DNA of 64,000 nucleotides from Stentor coeruleus (GCA_001970955.1 MPUH01000041.1:62001-126000), one strand, 5' to 3'. Counted from the stretch's first letter, positions 50,170 through 61,075 are shown. Numbers and translations are program-made. Notes: generated by a model from the sequence alone, not told the origin.

Positions 50170-52029
50170 ATGGAGTTAGATAAAGTCAGACTATATCTTG
50201 AAGAAATTGAGATTCCTTCAGATTATAGCGTAGAACTTTGGAAAAAGGCTTATCTTAGAGTGAAATCTAAGATAATGTACACAAAAATAACTGAGACTTA
50301 CTCACCACTAACTCAAACAGTAAGGTTAACAAGAAAAAGTAATATTCCTGTGAAAATATCAATGCCCTATCTGATACTACATCCGAATTCACGTATGAAA
50401 TTTGTGTGGAACTATGTGCTAATAATTTTATTAATTTATACAGCTACCATCACCCCTTTTCGAATATGTTTCATTGACTCAGTTACTTATTCTTCATGGT
50501 GGTGGGCTGATGCACTAGTTGATATTCTTTTCGCAGTTGATATTATCATCAATCTCAATAGTGCGTTTTATAATGAAGACAATCAGCTTGAGACATCACG
50601 CAAGTATATTTTCCTAAATTATTTGAAAACTTGGATGTTTCTTGATATTTGTGCCTTGCTTCCTTACCAAATTTTCCAACCCAACCCCACATCATCAAGT
50701 AGCAAGCTTATAAAAATGATTCGTTTACTGCGATTGTACCGGCTTTTCAAAATCTATCATCTCATAAAGCAGTTTAAAAACGCAGGAAATATTGAAGAAA
50801 CGCAATTGATACAAGAAGGTTTCGTCATTAACGAAGCATTAAAACATCTGATCAAATTCAGCCTCAAAACCTTAATTGCTATTCATGTGATATCATGTTT
50901 ATGGTATTTCTCAGCAAAAATACAGGATTTTGAGCCTGGCACCTGGGTGGCTAGAATGAATTTCGAAGAGTATTCTCTAGGTCAGTTATATTTAAGAAGT
51001 TTTTACTGGGCATTTACAACGTTGTCAACAGTAGGCTATGGAGATATCCACCCTGAGAACAATATTGAGATGCTAATTGCAATAGCTTGGATGCTATTCG
51101 GTATCTGCTTTTTTTCCTACACCCTAGGGATTTTAAGTTCAATGCTTTTATCACAAAACACCAAAGAAATTGCTTTAAACAAGAAACTCTTAGCCGTTGA
51201 CGAGTTTATAAAAGAAGAAAAACTCCCAGTTAGGCTGAAAAGGGAAATGAAAGAGGCTTTAAAATATTCGAATGAAAAAAATGGATTCTCATGGGCTGAT
51301 AAGCAAGGGATTTTAAATGAATTACCAGCCGAACTAAGATATGAAATTGCTGTAAAAATGCATTCTGGGGCAATTTTGAATATTCCTTATTTTATGGAAA
51401 AAGATAAAGTGTTTATTGCCGCTATAGTCCCTTTATTAGGAAATATTCATGGGAAAAAAAGAGATTATGTTTATAAAGAAGGAGATTATGCTAGCGATAT
51501 TTATTTTATTATAATTGGTCATGTGACATTGATGTGCATTGATATTCCTATTAAAAGCTGGAAGTCAGGGAAGTATTTTGGGGATATTGAAGTTATGGAA
51601 AAAACTACAAGAGATTATTCGGTATATTGTGCGGCCAATTCTCAGTTGCTTGTTATGAGTAGAGATGCTATAAATTTTATCCATAGTGAGTTCCCAGAAT
51701 ATTCTAATGATATGTTAATAACGGCAAAACTGAAGAAAGAGAGGCTTGACAATTTGAAAAGGAAAATACATATTTTCACACGAATTAAGAATCTAGGGTT
51801 AACTAAAGGAAAATCTGCTGAAAAAATAAAACTACTAATACAAAACGAGATTAAAATTGAGAATTTGATTATTGGTAATAGAAAGGAAAAGGCAAACTTA
51901 GGTAATTTTCTTAAAAGCATACTTGAGATTGATCAAAACATTTCTAAATCTGAAAAAAAGCTCACTCTTGCCCTCGAAAAAACCGAAAAGATACTCAATA
52001 AATACTTGCCTAATAATCTTGAAATATAA
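50170..52029 (+). CDS. CNG/EAG-type K+ channel with cyclic-nucleotide-binding-like domain
   Basis: 619 residues, complete. Six membrane helices lie between about 80 and 330: WNYVLIILLIYTATITPFR (S1), a voltage-sensor-like S4 MIRLLRLYRLFKIYHLI, and S5 with ISCLWYFSAKI. The pore SFYWAFTTLSTVGYGDIHPE carries the K+ filter GYGD at about 289-292. A C-linker follows, then a cNBD-like beta roll at about 420-520 (YKEGDYASDIYFIIIGHVTL, SGKYFGDIEVMEKTTRDYS). The ligand cassette is altered (FGD for FGE), so nucleotide binding is uncertain. It belongs to the large ciliate family of six-helix K+ channels that shape membrane potential and contraction or ciliary responses. Related to the partial channel at the window start. 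Confidence 0.95.
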   Translation: MELDKVRLYLEEIEIPSDYSVELWKKAYLRVKSKIMYTKITETYSPLTQTVRLTRKSNIPVKISMPYLILHPNSRMKFVWNYVLIILLIYTATITPFRICFIDSVTYSSWWWADALVDILFAVDIIINLNSAFYNEDNQLETSRKYIFLNYLKTWMFLDICALLPYQIFQPNPTSSSSKLIKMIRLLRLYRLFKIYHLIKQFKNAGNIEETQLIQEGFVINEALKHLIKFSLKTLIAIHVISCLWYFSAKIQDFEPGTWVARMNFEEYSLGQLYLRSFYWAFTTLSTVGYGDIHPENNIEMLIAIAWMLFGICFFSYTLGILSSMLLSQNTKEIALNKKLLAVDEFIKEEKLPVRLKREMKEALKYSNEKNGFSWADKQGILNELPAELRYEIAVKMHSGAILNIPYFMEKDKVFIAAIVPLLGNIHGKKRDYVYKEGDYASDIYFIIIGHVTLMCIDIPIKSWKSGKYFGDIEVMEKTTRDYSVYCAANSQLLVMSRDAINFIHSEFPEYSNDMLITAKLKKERLDNLKRKIHIFTRIKNLGLTKGKSAEKIKLLIQNEIKIENLIIGNRKEKANLGNFLKSILEIDQNISKSEKKLTLALEKTEKILNKYLPNNLEI

Positions 52030-53891
52030 TATATTAGATTATAAAAGACTTAAATCTAAAACTAAATGCACAAATTAAAATAATTCATAATCACTCAGGA
52101 CAAAGCATACTTAAAACTTTCATATCCCATAGTCCATATANATAAAAGACTTAAATCTAAAACTAAATGCACAAATTAAAATAATTCATAATCACTCAGG
52201 ACAAAACATACTTAAAACTTTCATATCCCATAGTTCATATATTTTTTTTATCTCTTATACTAAAGCCTAACTCTTTTTAATCCATCTAATATAAAAAATT
52301 GTCATAAAAATTCTCTTCATACAAAATTCATCCTATCTCATAAGTTAAAACCTCTTTCCGCATAATTTCCCCAGTATTTTAATCTTCTTAATCTTCATCA
52401 TACACAAAAATCCTCAAATAGTTTTATTTCTACTTAAAAAGATGCAATATAAGAAACTAAGTTAATAAGCTATTTTTTTCTTTGGATGATATCTTAATTG
52501 GTAATGCATTTCTTGTAAGTTAATTATTTTTCATTGCGTTTATAATTAGTATATTCGTCAGTATATATAATCGATCTTATTGAGTCTTGATATGACTCTC
52601 AACATACTGTTTATCTTTAAAATCCTTAAGCATACCATTCGCATATAGAGTAAGGGGTAGTATAATAAACTAAAGGTTGCAACTCTCCCAGCATTATACG
52701 TTAGACAACTTCCACAGCGAGTTTTGGTATGTCAGACTTGTAGATAGTTTTTGAAGCATCCATTTATTAAGATATTTGTGTATAAGATTGACTAGGATTG
52801 AATAAGTTGAAAAAAGTTTGGATATTTTATTTGGTTTGGAATTGATAAGATTGTAGAGATTTTTAAATATTATGATAAGTTTTTATAGAATAATGATTTG
52901 CAATTATTAGATTTTGTATGTGTGTGATTTTTAAGAGTTGGAAGTTTATTTTGAAAGAATGGGTTGGTTTTATTCAGATATATTTTAGAAAAGGCATGGA
53001 ATAATAAGTGAAATTTGGCAATTTTGAAAAATTAGCATAAAATTTATGGTTTTTAATTTTGCAAGATGTATTTATGTAAAACTATATAGGATTTAGATAT
53101 TTAAGCATTTTTTCTTACTCAAAAAAAGTGAAAAAATATAAAAAATAAGAAAGCAACTAGTTTAATAGTCAGCACCAACTCTGATTAAATTCCAATTAGT
53201 TTTCTTTAGTGAAGAGGGAATATTTTACTATTTTATAGCAAAACTTATACTCACCTTCTCTAGGTGATATTCTTTATACAGAAAATCAATGAATTTATCA
53301 ATTTTTTTTCTAACTGAAGGTGTAAAAAATAGGATTTGAATTAAATACTACTATTGGCACATATTTGACTCAATAAAATTTTGGTGAATATTGCAATGTG
53401 CTTAACTGGCTTCAGCTTTGAGGCAAAAATTGATTATTTCCAAGAACTTCATGCAAAGTTGAAGATCTAGAATTGATGAGGAGGGGCAATAGTCCTGATT
53501 AATGAGTGTTATTTGGCAAACGCAAATATAATCATATTTATCGGTAGATTGTGTCTGGATTGCTGAGAGCGTTGGCATACTTAAAAAAAATATTTTTTAC
53601 TAAAGTTAAAAATGTAATAAACCTTATAGAAATGATAAAAAATGTATATCGAAGAATCTGTAATTACAGAGGGTTATTACTCAATCAAGTATCGTTGTGA
53701 GCATTGTAATGTAAACTATAGTGAAAACTAAACTAATTCTGCAATAGGCGCGATTATTAATTCCATTAAAGCTGCACGGAGTGATATAAAACTTTATCTT
53801 TCCATATAACAGAACTATGAAAATGAACATCATCATTTGTTAAAATTTCCTTTGCAAATAAACCTTATCATTAAATAATCATTTATAATCT
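52030..53891. other. Long gene-poor interval with a duplication and GC-richer islands
   Basis: Bases 52041-52140 match 52142-52241 with two differences, around n at 52141 (contig overlap). From 52440 to 52770 and from about 53400 to 53810 base composition is less AT-rich and includes short coding-like frames, such as one starting at 53642 with YRCEHC. None joins into a gene. Decayed genes, a decayed transposon or noncoding RNA are all possible. Confidence 0.4.
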
Positions 53892-54179
53892 CTAATCTTT
53901 TAAAGTGCTTTTTTTTTGAATAAACCTCCTTTTCGGAGCAGTGATACACTTTGTAAAGCTCCCTCCCGATGAAAAAGCTTCATGCAATATCTTCACAGCT
54001 TTATCATTATTCACATCTTTATTCGGCGATTTCTCACTAACTTTATAAAAATTACCAATATTATCAAAAATTTTTCCCATAAGAATTTTTCGTCCTGGCT
54101 TTGCCCTTTCACATTTCCTCTCATTTATTTTATCAAGTTCAATCGGCGTGTACATTGCTACAAAATCGTCAATGCGCAT
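53892..54179 (-). CDS. Hypothetical 95-residue protein
   Basis: Not recognised. It starts MRIDDFVAMYTPIELDKINE. Charged and mixed in composition with two Cys and a basic C-terminus (APKRRFIQKKSTLKD), unlike AT-driven spurious frames. Its ATG lies 24 bases after the stop of the upstream coiled-coil gene on the same strand. Confidence 0.55.
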   Translation of the reverse strand: MRIDDFVAMYTPIELDKINERKCERAKPGRKILMGKIFDNIGNFYKVSEKSPNKDVNNDKAVKILHEAFSSGGSFTKCITAPKRRFIQKKSTLKD

Positions 54180-54203
54180 AAAACCTCCACCAACTCTTAC
54201 TGT

Positions 54204-56024
54204 TTATGAATTACTTGTGATTCTTCCATTTTCTAGTTTTAAAAACAATCTTTTTGTGCCAAATAAATACATTCCATAGTCTTCTCTTATGAATTGTATT
54301 GGTAATGGTTCTGCTCTTGAGTTTATATAGTCAGCAATAGCTTCATCTACAGGATCTTCTTTTATAGGTAGGTAATTTGTTTTATTTTGAAGATCAGCGA
54401 TAAGTTCTCGCAAAATACCTATCTCACTATCCCGGTCTTCTACAATTTCTTTAACCTGATCAATAATTCTCACCGCACTCAAATGATCATCAGCAGTTTT
54501 AATCACAAACATAACTAAACCATCATTTTCCTCCACCAACTTATCATTAATCTCCTTAGCATAATCTTTCAGCCCCTTCACATCTTCAGCCACCTTCCTC
54601 CCATCATCAAAACTTATAACCCTGCCCTGTACTGCAACTAATTGAATTTTTAAATCCTGACATTTCACACATTCATTTCTATATTGTCCTGTAATCTCAT
54701 GAAGCTCTTGCTTAGTTTTAGAAAACTCCTGGAATGATGTTTGTAAATTAGATGCTAAATTCTTTTTCTCTATATGCAAATTTGATATTGTTATTGAGAA
54801 ATCTGAAGCCGCTTTTTTAATTTTATCATGAAGGAATACACATTCAGATTGATGTTTTTTTGATAAGTCTTCGAATTGCCAGGATTTGTATTCTTGGTCT
54901 TTTAAAGAACTGAGCTTTGAGGTTAGTTCAGAAATTTCGCTTTGATAGTGAAGAGATTTTCTTATATTATCATTAAGGTTTGATTGGAGTATATGGATTT
55001 GTCCTTTTTGATTAGATATTTCATTTTCGAGAACGATGATTTGCTCATCTTTGGTGTGAATTTCTTGGATTTTGTTGTTGGAGTCATTTTCAAAATTTTG
55101 GATGGTTTTATTGTATTGATTTTTAAATAAGGCTCTTTCATTTTCTAGGGTGTTTATTTGTTTTTTCAATGCTTCTATGAGTTTTTCTATATCGATATAG
55201 TTTTTTTGTTGGCATTTAAGTTTTTCTACTTCATTTTCTAAATACTGAACTCTAAAAGCTAGCTGGTTCTCAATAACACATTTTTCCCTATACTGCTTTT
55301 TTAGTTCTTCATATGAATTTTCAATCTCCACCCTCTTCCTTATAATATTTTCCATATCTTTTTCCATTTCATTCTGCGATAATTTTAAAGCTCTGCATGT
55401 TTCCTCTATAGAAAAATGCATTTTTTCCCTTTCAACCAAATGCTCTGAACTAATTTCCTCAGTTTTTGCAAGTCTTTCTTGTATCAAGCACAGAGCCTTA
55501 AGCTTATAATTAAGCCCAATAATTATAGCCCTTAGATTTTCAATGCATTTTTCAGGTAAAAAGCCTTGTTCACGGACTAGCTTCTCAAGATTTAAAGCAA
55601 GATCAGAACAATAATCAAAGTTTGTGCATTTTTGCAGTAAGGGATTTACTAAAGATACACATATTGAGCCTTGACCTATAGATTTTAAGTCAGTTAAATC
55701 TGCACTTTTACTAGGACGTTGCTTTTCTGGAGATAATTCAAATGGAGATGTACCTTGGATAGTGAATACTTTTGTATTAGGGAAAGTTTCTTGAGATAAT
55801 TTAACTAGGGACTTAGCGAATTGTCTGGATTTATAGAAAAATAACAAAGGGAATTCACAGAATTGGGTACGAGATATGGTGATGTTAGATGTTATAAATG
55901 GGTATTCTAGAATCTCAGGTTTTTCTGAGAGATTTAGTGTGATTTTGATAGATTTCAAGGAATCTTGGTCGAAGTTTTCGATCGTTAGATTCTGTATTGC
56001 AAGTCTTATTAACTGATTTTCCAT
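54204..56024 (-). CDS. Large coiled-coil protein, N-terminal C2-like region
   Basis: 606 residues. The first 110 residues alternate hydrophobics (SIKITLNLSEKPEILEYPFI) and could be a beta-sandwich domain such as C2, but this is only a pattern impression. Coiled coil fills about 140-520. The C-terminal 70 residues include EDYGMYLFGTKRLFLKLENG, a compact beta-like motif. A similar YLFGTKR-x-LENG ending is familiar from other protist coiled-coil proteins, but I cannot name a family. Likely structural or cytoskeletal. Confidence 0.8.
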   Translation of the reverse strand: MENQLIRLAIQNLTIENFDQDSLKSIKITLNLSEKPEILEYPFITSNITISRTQFCEFPLLFFYKSRQFAKSLVKLSQETFPNTKVFTIQGTSPFELSPEKQRPSKSADLTDLKSIGQGSICVSLVNPLLQKCTNFDYCSDLALNLEKLVREQGFLPEKCIENLRAIIIGLNYKLKALCLIQERLAKTEEISSEHLVEREKMHFSIEETCRALKLSQNEMEKDMENIIRKRVEIENSYEELKKQYREKCVIENQLAFRVQYLENEVEKLKCQQKNYIDIEKLIEALKKQINTLENERALFKNQYNKTIQNFENDSNNKIQEIHTKDEQIIVLENEISNQKGQIHILQSNLNDNIRKSLHYQSEISELTSKLSSLKDQEYKSWQFEDLSKKHQSECVFLHDKIKKAASDFSITISNLHIEKKNLASNLQTSFQEFSKTKQELHEITGQYRNECVKCQDLKIQLVAVQGRVISFDDGRKVAEDVKGLKDYAKEINDKLVEENDGLVMFVIKTADDHLSAVRIIDQVKEIVEDRDSEIGILRELIADLQNKTNYLPIKEDPVDEAIADYINSRAEPLPIQFIREDYGMYLFGTKRLFLKLENGRITSNS

Positions 56025-56156
56025 TTATGTAGGGTGTTAGATAAATATGAATGAAGAAAATTTTGAAAAGATACAGAAAATACATGCTATTATCAATTAA
56101 GCTAATTTGGGGACTAGATTTTCAGTCAATTTTTCCATTACTTTACCTTCATAAAG

Positions 56157-57005
56157 TTAAAAGATACTCCTTTTGCTATCATTGTACCTCTTCATAACTC
56201 TTTTTTTATCTTTCATCTTAACAATCCTATCATGTAATCCTTCAAAGTAGACCTTAATCCCATCAACTGTATCTCTCTTTTCCTTCTCCATCTCTTCAAT
56301 CCTCCTATTTTTCTCATTAACCTCTTTAATCAACATCAAATTCTTCTCATTCAAATCCCACCTATTTTGTTCTAAATTATCAATCCTTTTATTTTTCTCC
56401 TTCAGTTCTCCAACCAACATCTCATTGTCCCCTTTAGCCTCATTCAAATCTATAATCAAATCCTCATTTTCCTTTCTTTTCCTATCAATTTCTTCAGTAA
56501 AAGTATTATTCTGTACCTTTAAATTACTATTAACTTTTCTTAGTATACTCAGTTTATATTCTAGCTGATATATTTTTTCAAGGTTTTCAAGCTCTTTTTT
56601 TACCTTATATCTTGTGCTTTTATTGGTATTTGCAAAAGTTTTTTTGTTTTTAAGTTCAAGTTCTAAAAGCTCCGATAGGCTAAGGTTATTAGGTGCTGAA
56701 TTATCTTTTTTCATTAGGATTTGGTTGTTGAAGTTTAAAGGAAGAGTTTTGTTGAGGTTTATTGAGGAATTTAGAGCTTTGCTTTCTAGTTTTGATATCG
56801 TTTTTGAAGTTTTTAGACGATTTTTGCTACTAGAAAATTCTTGCGGCTGAGCTGGAGTTTGACATGTTGACCGGTCTAGGGTTGGCTTTGTGGTAGTGTT
56901 GCTGGAAGAACGTTGAAGAGATGAGAGGGAGGATTTTTCTTTGGTTGTGGAATTTTTTGATGAGGTACGTGAAAAGTTCGGATTTACTTTTGCTAATGCT
57001 TTCAT
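56157..57005 (-). CDS. Hypothetical coiled-coil protein, Ser/Thr/Asn-rich N-terminus
   Basis: 282 residues, not recognised. The first 120 residues are basic, Ser/Thr/Asn-rich and disordered. A coiled coil runs about 125-262, with regular repeats of the type EKNKRIDNLEQ and EKNRRIEEMEK about 27 residues apart. Ends VMKRYNDSKRSIF. It follows the larger coil gene's start codon by 132 bases on the same strand. Confidence 0.7.
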   Translation of the reverse strand: MKALAKVNPNFSRTSSKNSTTKEKSSLSSLQRSSSNTTTKPTLDRSTCQTPAQPQEFSSSKNRLKTSKTISKLESKALNSSINLNKTLPLNFNNQILMKKDNSAPNNLSLSELLELELKNKKTFANTNKSTRYKVKKELENLEKIYQLEYKLSILRKVNSNLKVQNNTFTEEIDRKRKENEDLIIDLNEAKGDNEMLVGELKEKNKRIDNLEQNRWDLNEKNLMLIKEVNEKNRRIEEMEKEKRDTVDGIKVYFEGLHDRIVKMKDKKRVMKRYNDSKRSIF

Positions 57006-58104
57006 AATTATGAGGGAAAGCAGTTATTTTAAGTTATAAACTAAATGTGGGGATGTGCTGATTTTGCGGATACTTGAAGATTGTGATTGGTAGTGTAGGA
57101 GTGGAAGAAGATATGATTACTGAAGTAATTATAGGAAGGTAGATTTGAGATAAATGGGTAGCTTACTGAGATTATTTGAGGATTAGGATTTTTGATTTAG
57201 ATAAGTTTTTTGGGTATTTAATATGGTTATTATGTGCTGCATTTAAGATTGAAATTGCTATATTGTGTGATTTAGTTTTAGATTGGAATATTATTTAGAA
57301 ATTGCATTATATAAATATACAGAATTTGTAACTAAAATACTGAATTATTGCATTTGTGTATTTTAAGCATTTAAAGATTAATTCCAAATATTAGAAACAA
57401 AATCAATATCAATTGCAATATATTTTAATTATAAATACACAATTTATAAATATTAGTTCCTGTTCTTCCGCAATAATGTTTCAGACTATAATTTTTTAAT
57501 TATAACGAAATTTAAGTATGACTTTACATGATAGCAGACAGTTCAATATTTATTTAACAAACAATTTTTAGTGAGATATTGTGAGTGAAATATATATTTA
57601 TCATGAATTTTAGCAATGTTAAAAACTTATACTAAGGGCTTGGGGTTTTTTTTTTAATCGTAAATGCTTTAGTGTTCAATTGTTTGAGTATATTTACAAA
57701 GTGGATGGAGATTTTCGCTATGTGTTCTAAGTTGTTAACTTTAAATGTCCATTTGAATGCATTTAAGCAAATTGCAAATATTATGCGATTTACATATTTA
57801 ATTATAGTCTTTTTTATAGCAATTTTGGTAAAAGATACTTTTGAGGAAAAGTAGAACTGATAATTAAAAAATAATACTTGGGAATGTAAAGATACATTTT
57901 TAATCAAGTTGCTTATAAAAGTTTATATTTAATTATTATTACTGAGTTGAATATAAGTAGATTTGGAGAATGCTATCACATTCAATTGAATTACAGTATA
58001 TATTTGACTCTTTCTTGAATTCTCATATATTTTCCATATGATAAAATAAGTAATCAGAAAATTTCCTACTGATGACGTTTATCATCATAAAAAAACTATA
58101 TATA

Positions 58105-58159
58105 AGTTAGTTAGTTAGTTAAAAAATATATCGTTCACAGCCGTGAACTCTGTATTAAT
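58105..58159. repeat. Dispersed repeat copy 2: AGTT microsatellite plus GTTCAC..GTGAAC palindrome
   Basis: A (AGTT)n tract is followed by aaaaatatatc, the hairpin gttcac-agcc-gtgaac, then tctgtattaat; this matches 35958-36008. It could be the tail of a LINE/SINE-like element, which often end in such microsatellites, or a conserved small regulatory or RNA element. Confidence 0.8.
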
Positions 58160-58316
58160 CGATTTTCAGTTGTTTTCTCTTATTATCGATGTTTTCTACG
58201 AAGTTTTTTATGATGCTGTCTAAGCTTGTAGTATATGTCTATTATTGAAAAACTATATATAAGCATCGTCAAAATATTATATGAGTTTATTTGAAAACTT
58301 ATTATACTATACTTAA

Positions 58317-58450
58317 TCATAATCTTTTTCAAAAACCGCTTTAACTTTTTTCTATCTATGTCTGACTATAATACGATACTAAAATCGTAATCCTTTTCAA
58401 TAATCGCTTTAAACTTTTTTCTATCTATATCTGACTATAATACATACCAA
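58317..58450. repeat. Diverged tandem duplication, unit about 68 bases
   Basis: Two adjacent copies share the core ttttctatctat followed by tctgactataatac, with substitutions and small indels between them. No n lies between, so this is a genuine, older duplication. Confidence 0.7.
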
Positions 58451-58578
58451 ATATATTACTTAAACCTAAATGCAATCCTTATCTGGAAACATATGTCTAA
58501 TAATATAAATTATGGAAGGAAAATTTTTGACAACNATTGCAATCCTTATCTGGAAACATATGTCTAATAATATAAATT

Positions 58579-59256
58579 ATGGAAGGAAAATTTTTGACAA
58601 CTCAGGAAAGCATAAATTTCAATAATAAAGTGCAAGAAACATCAATCTTTATACCTATGAATGAAAAAAACCAAATTTCCTATAGTAAAATATTATCATT
58701 ACTTGGGGATTATAAAGTTTTTAAGGGTGAAGATATTCTTGTATACTTAGAAGCATTTGATATGATAATATGCTTGGAAATATTCGAAAAATGTATCCTA
58801 TTATTACTAATACTAGTAATGTTTAACTTTGAAGTATATTTAAAGAATATATATTCAGAAAAAGGGGAAAGCAACCCAGGTTATGTAGACATTATATTCA
58901 AAGTTAGAGATTCCAAAAAAGCAAATGCAGAAGTCTATGAAAATAAAGCAATTGAAGCAAATAAAAAACTAACTTGCTTTGCAAAAGAGATTGAGGATAC
59001 TAAAACTGGTGAGGAACTCGAACAAATCTTGAGCTCACTAGCTGAATATATACAGGAAATTATGATATTTCAAACTGATTATTTTGGAATACCCCCATCG
59101 TTTGAGATAAACATTAATGATATTAATGATGCAAGGTATATGCATTTTGAATTAGATAAGCTAAATTTAATTAAAATTTTGCTTTTGCTTACCGAAATGC
59201 TTGAGCTTTCAACTAAATATTCATCTTATAAGGAGAGCGATGATAACGAATATTAA
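58579..59256 (+). CDS. Unknown protein, member 1 of a local three-gene family
   Basis: 225 residues, not recognised. Mainly helical and acidic, with a hydrophobic stretch at about 68-85 (IFEKCILLLLILVMFNFEVY). In the C-terminal half, FQTDYFGIPPSFEI followed by an acidic segment and a final hydrophobic helix (LNLIKILLLLTEMLEL) lines up with LQAQRYGKAPSYDI in the gene at 61076 and LQAKRFGKTPSYIY in the gene at 62566. This is the most diverged member. The ATG and first 23 bases lie in a contig-overlap duplication, so an identical ATG occurs at 58512. Confidence 0.7.
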   Translation: MEGKFLTTQESINFNNKVQETSIFIPMNEKNQISYSKILSLLGDYKVFKGEDILVYLEAFDMIICLEIFEKCILLLLILVMFNFEVYLKNIYSEKGESNPGYVDIIFKVRDSKKANAEVYENKAIEANKKLTCFAKEIEDTKTGEELEQILSSLAEYIQEIMIFQTDYFGIPPSFEININDINDARYMHFELDKLNLIKILLLLTEMLELSTKYSSYKESDDNEY

Positions 59257-61075
59257 GGTTTAGGATGTGGATAGTTTTGATTTATAAAAAATTAATTACT
59301 GCTATAAATAGTCTTATTTTATATAATGAGATTACTTTAAATTGATTATAAAAAATAAAATTTAGATTATTATATAAAAGAATAGGGCTTATTGTTTTAA
59401 TATTTAAAATCAATGATAAAAAGCTTGAATATATTATAGATGCAAGATTTAAGATATATAGTAAAGCATTAATATAAACCATGAATAGGTAAAAGAGAAT
59501 AAAAATAAGATGCATTTCATACTCTATAAATGATACTAAAACCTATACTGAGAATTTAAAAGCTCCAAATAAAAATTAGCCTGATATTATATTGCATATT
59601 TTATCTAACTTTGAATAATAAATTTAGTATTGCTATCGATGATTGACTATTTAGCCTTCACTTCATCTAATTAGCAAAATTAAATAGCAGTATTTCAAAT
59701 ATTTTCTATCTTGAAAATTAATAAAAAGGAGACTCTTCAATTTTAATTTACTTGCAAGATAACACCAAATTCATTTATATTGCTTACATTTCTAAATATA
59801 TTCTATATTTTATAAAATTAATTAACCTAATTTTTCTCCGTATTAAAGTTTCGAAAAAAATTATATAAGATATTTTTAGCACTAATTATATGAGTTCAAC
59901 TACTAAATGCAATAATGTTTCTGAATCAACTTATTTTCAATGAGATAATACCAGGAGAATAACTTCAAAAACTCATTGGGTTTAGTAAAATTATTCTTGA
60001 AGCCCATGTACAGGCTGGCTATTTAGAGAAATTAAATATAATAAAAAAACCGTAGTAGAATTGCAATGACCAGATTAAGATATATTATTTAATAGTTAAA
60101 AGACTGTAAATAATCTATCCATACATATCTTCATCTTGCATTATCCAGAGTTATTTTTTGAGTTTGGAAACTAAGGTTTTATCATCTTAAGCAGTGGAAG
60201 AATTTATAATATCATGCTTATCATCATATTATATTAAAGTCATTTATTATAAAATAAGATAAATTTACACAATAACCAGTTCATTTTGAAACGCTATAGA
60301 CATTACAAATCAAAATAATATTATAGATAAGACTGCTACAGCCCTCTAGTGGTAATATACATGAGAAGGACTCATATAGAAATCTAGAAAATGTTTATTA
60401 ATCTTATATGGATTGTGCTCAAAACAATAAATCTCTGATTGCAAATGAAATTCATCAATTTTTATTAATTTAGATTGCCAATGTTTTACTATGCTAAATC
60501 AATCAAAATAAAGTAATTCTAATAAATGATTTCTGAGAATCAGGGTTAATGAAACAGCATTTTGAATCTACCTAAAATCTTGTACTAAGATCTGAGATAG
60601 AAGTAATATAAGTTAAAATAGTTAATCTCGCTCACAGAATCAAAAAATGCACATACACTTTAATCTTTTACCAGAATTAAAAATCATCGCAATCCCAACA
60701 GAAAAATCATAAGACTTAATTTACTGTTTAACTACACTTTGTGATTTAATGATTGATTTTCAACAGTTTTATTTACTTTATCCTATTTTTTAATTTTTTA
60801 TTCGCTTAAGCAGATTACATCAATTCTTAGTCTATGTAAAATTTTCTATCTATAAAAAGTTTATAATGAAATTATATGAAGCCAACTAAAGGCTTATACT
60901 GGATCAGCTTAATTCAATAAATTTTGCATTATTATTGTCCTAATATTACCTAAGCATCTTATAATGAAATTGTATTTTAAGAGAATTTTAGTGCAAATCA
61001 ATCCTTTCATTTCCATTATAAACTTGAATCAAAATTCAAGTCGTCTTTACATAAAAACACAATTGCTGTAATAAT
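59257..61075. other. Gene-poor interval between family members 1 and 2
   Basis: AT-rich. An ATG at about 59891 opens only 17 codons (MSSTTKCNNVSESTYFQ). Its similarity to the start of the gene at 61076 (LSNESSFNML) is too weak to claim a dead copy. Nothing else recognised. Confidence 0.5.

Larger units (their letters stand above)
57006..58578. other. Gene-poor interval with dispersed repeat, local tandem duplication and assembly duplication
   Basis: G-rich 5' flank to about 57290, then very AT-rich. It contains dispersed repeat copy 2 (58105-58159), a diverged tandem duplication (about 58317-58450), and an exact duplication around n at 58535 (58471-58534 and 58538-58601) that repeats the start of the next gene. 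Frames near 57632-57907 on both strands are judged spurious. Confidence 0.6.

Noticed and set aside
57632-57907. Frames of 60 and 91 codons on opposite strands
   Set aside because: Ile/Phe/Lys/Asn-rich, overlap each other, no motif, in an AT-rich gene-poor stretch.
59282-59515. 77-codon minus-strand frame after family member 1
   Set aside because: Low-complexity hydrophobic translation of very AT-rich 3' flank.
59890-60560. A fourth, dead member of the unknown family
   Set aside because: Only a weak resemblance over a dozen residues at the start; no signature block found.
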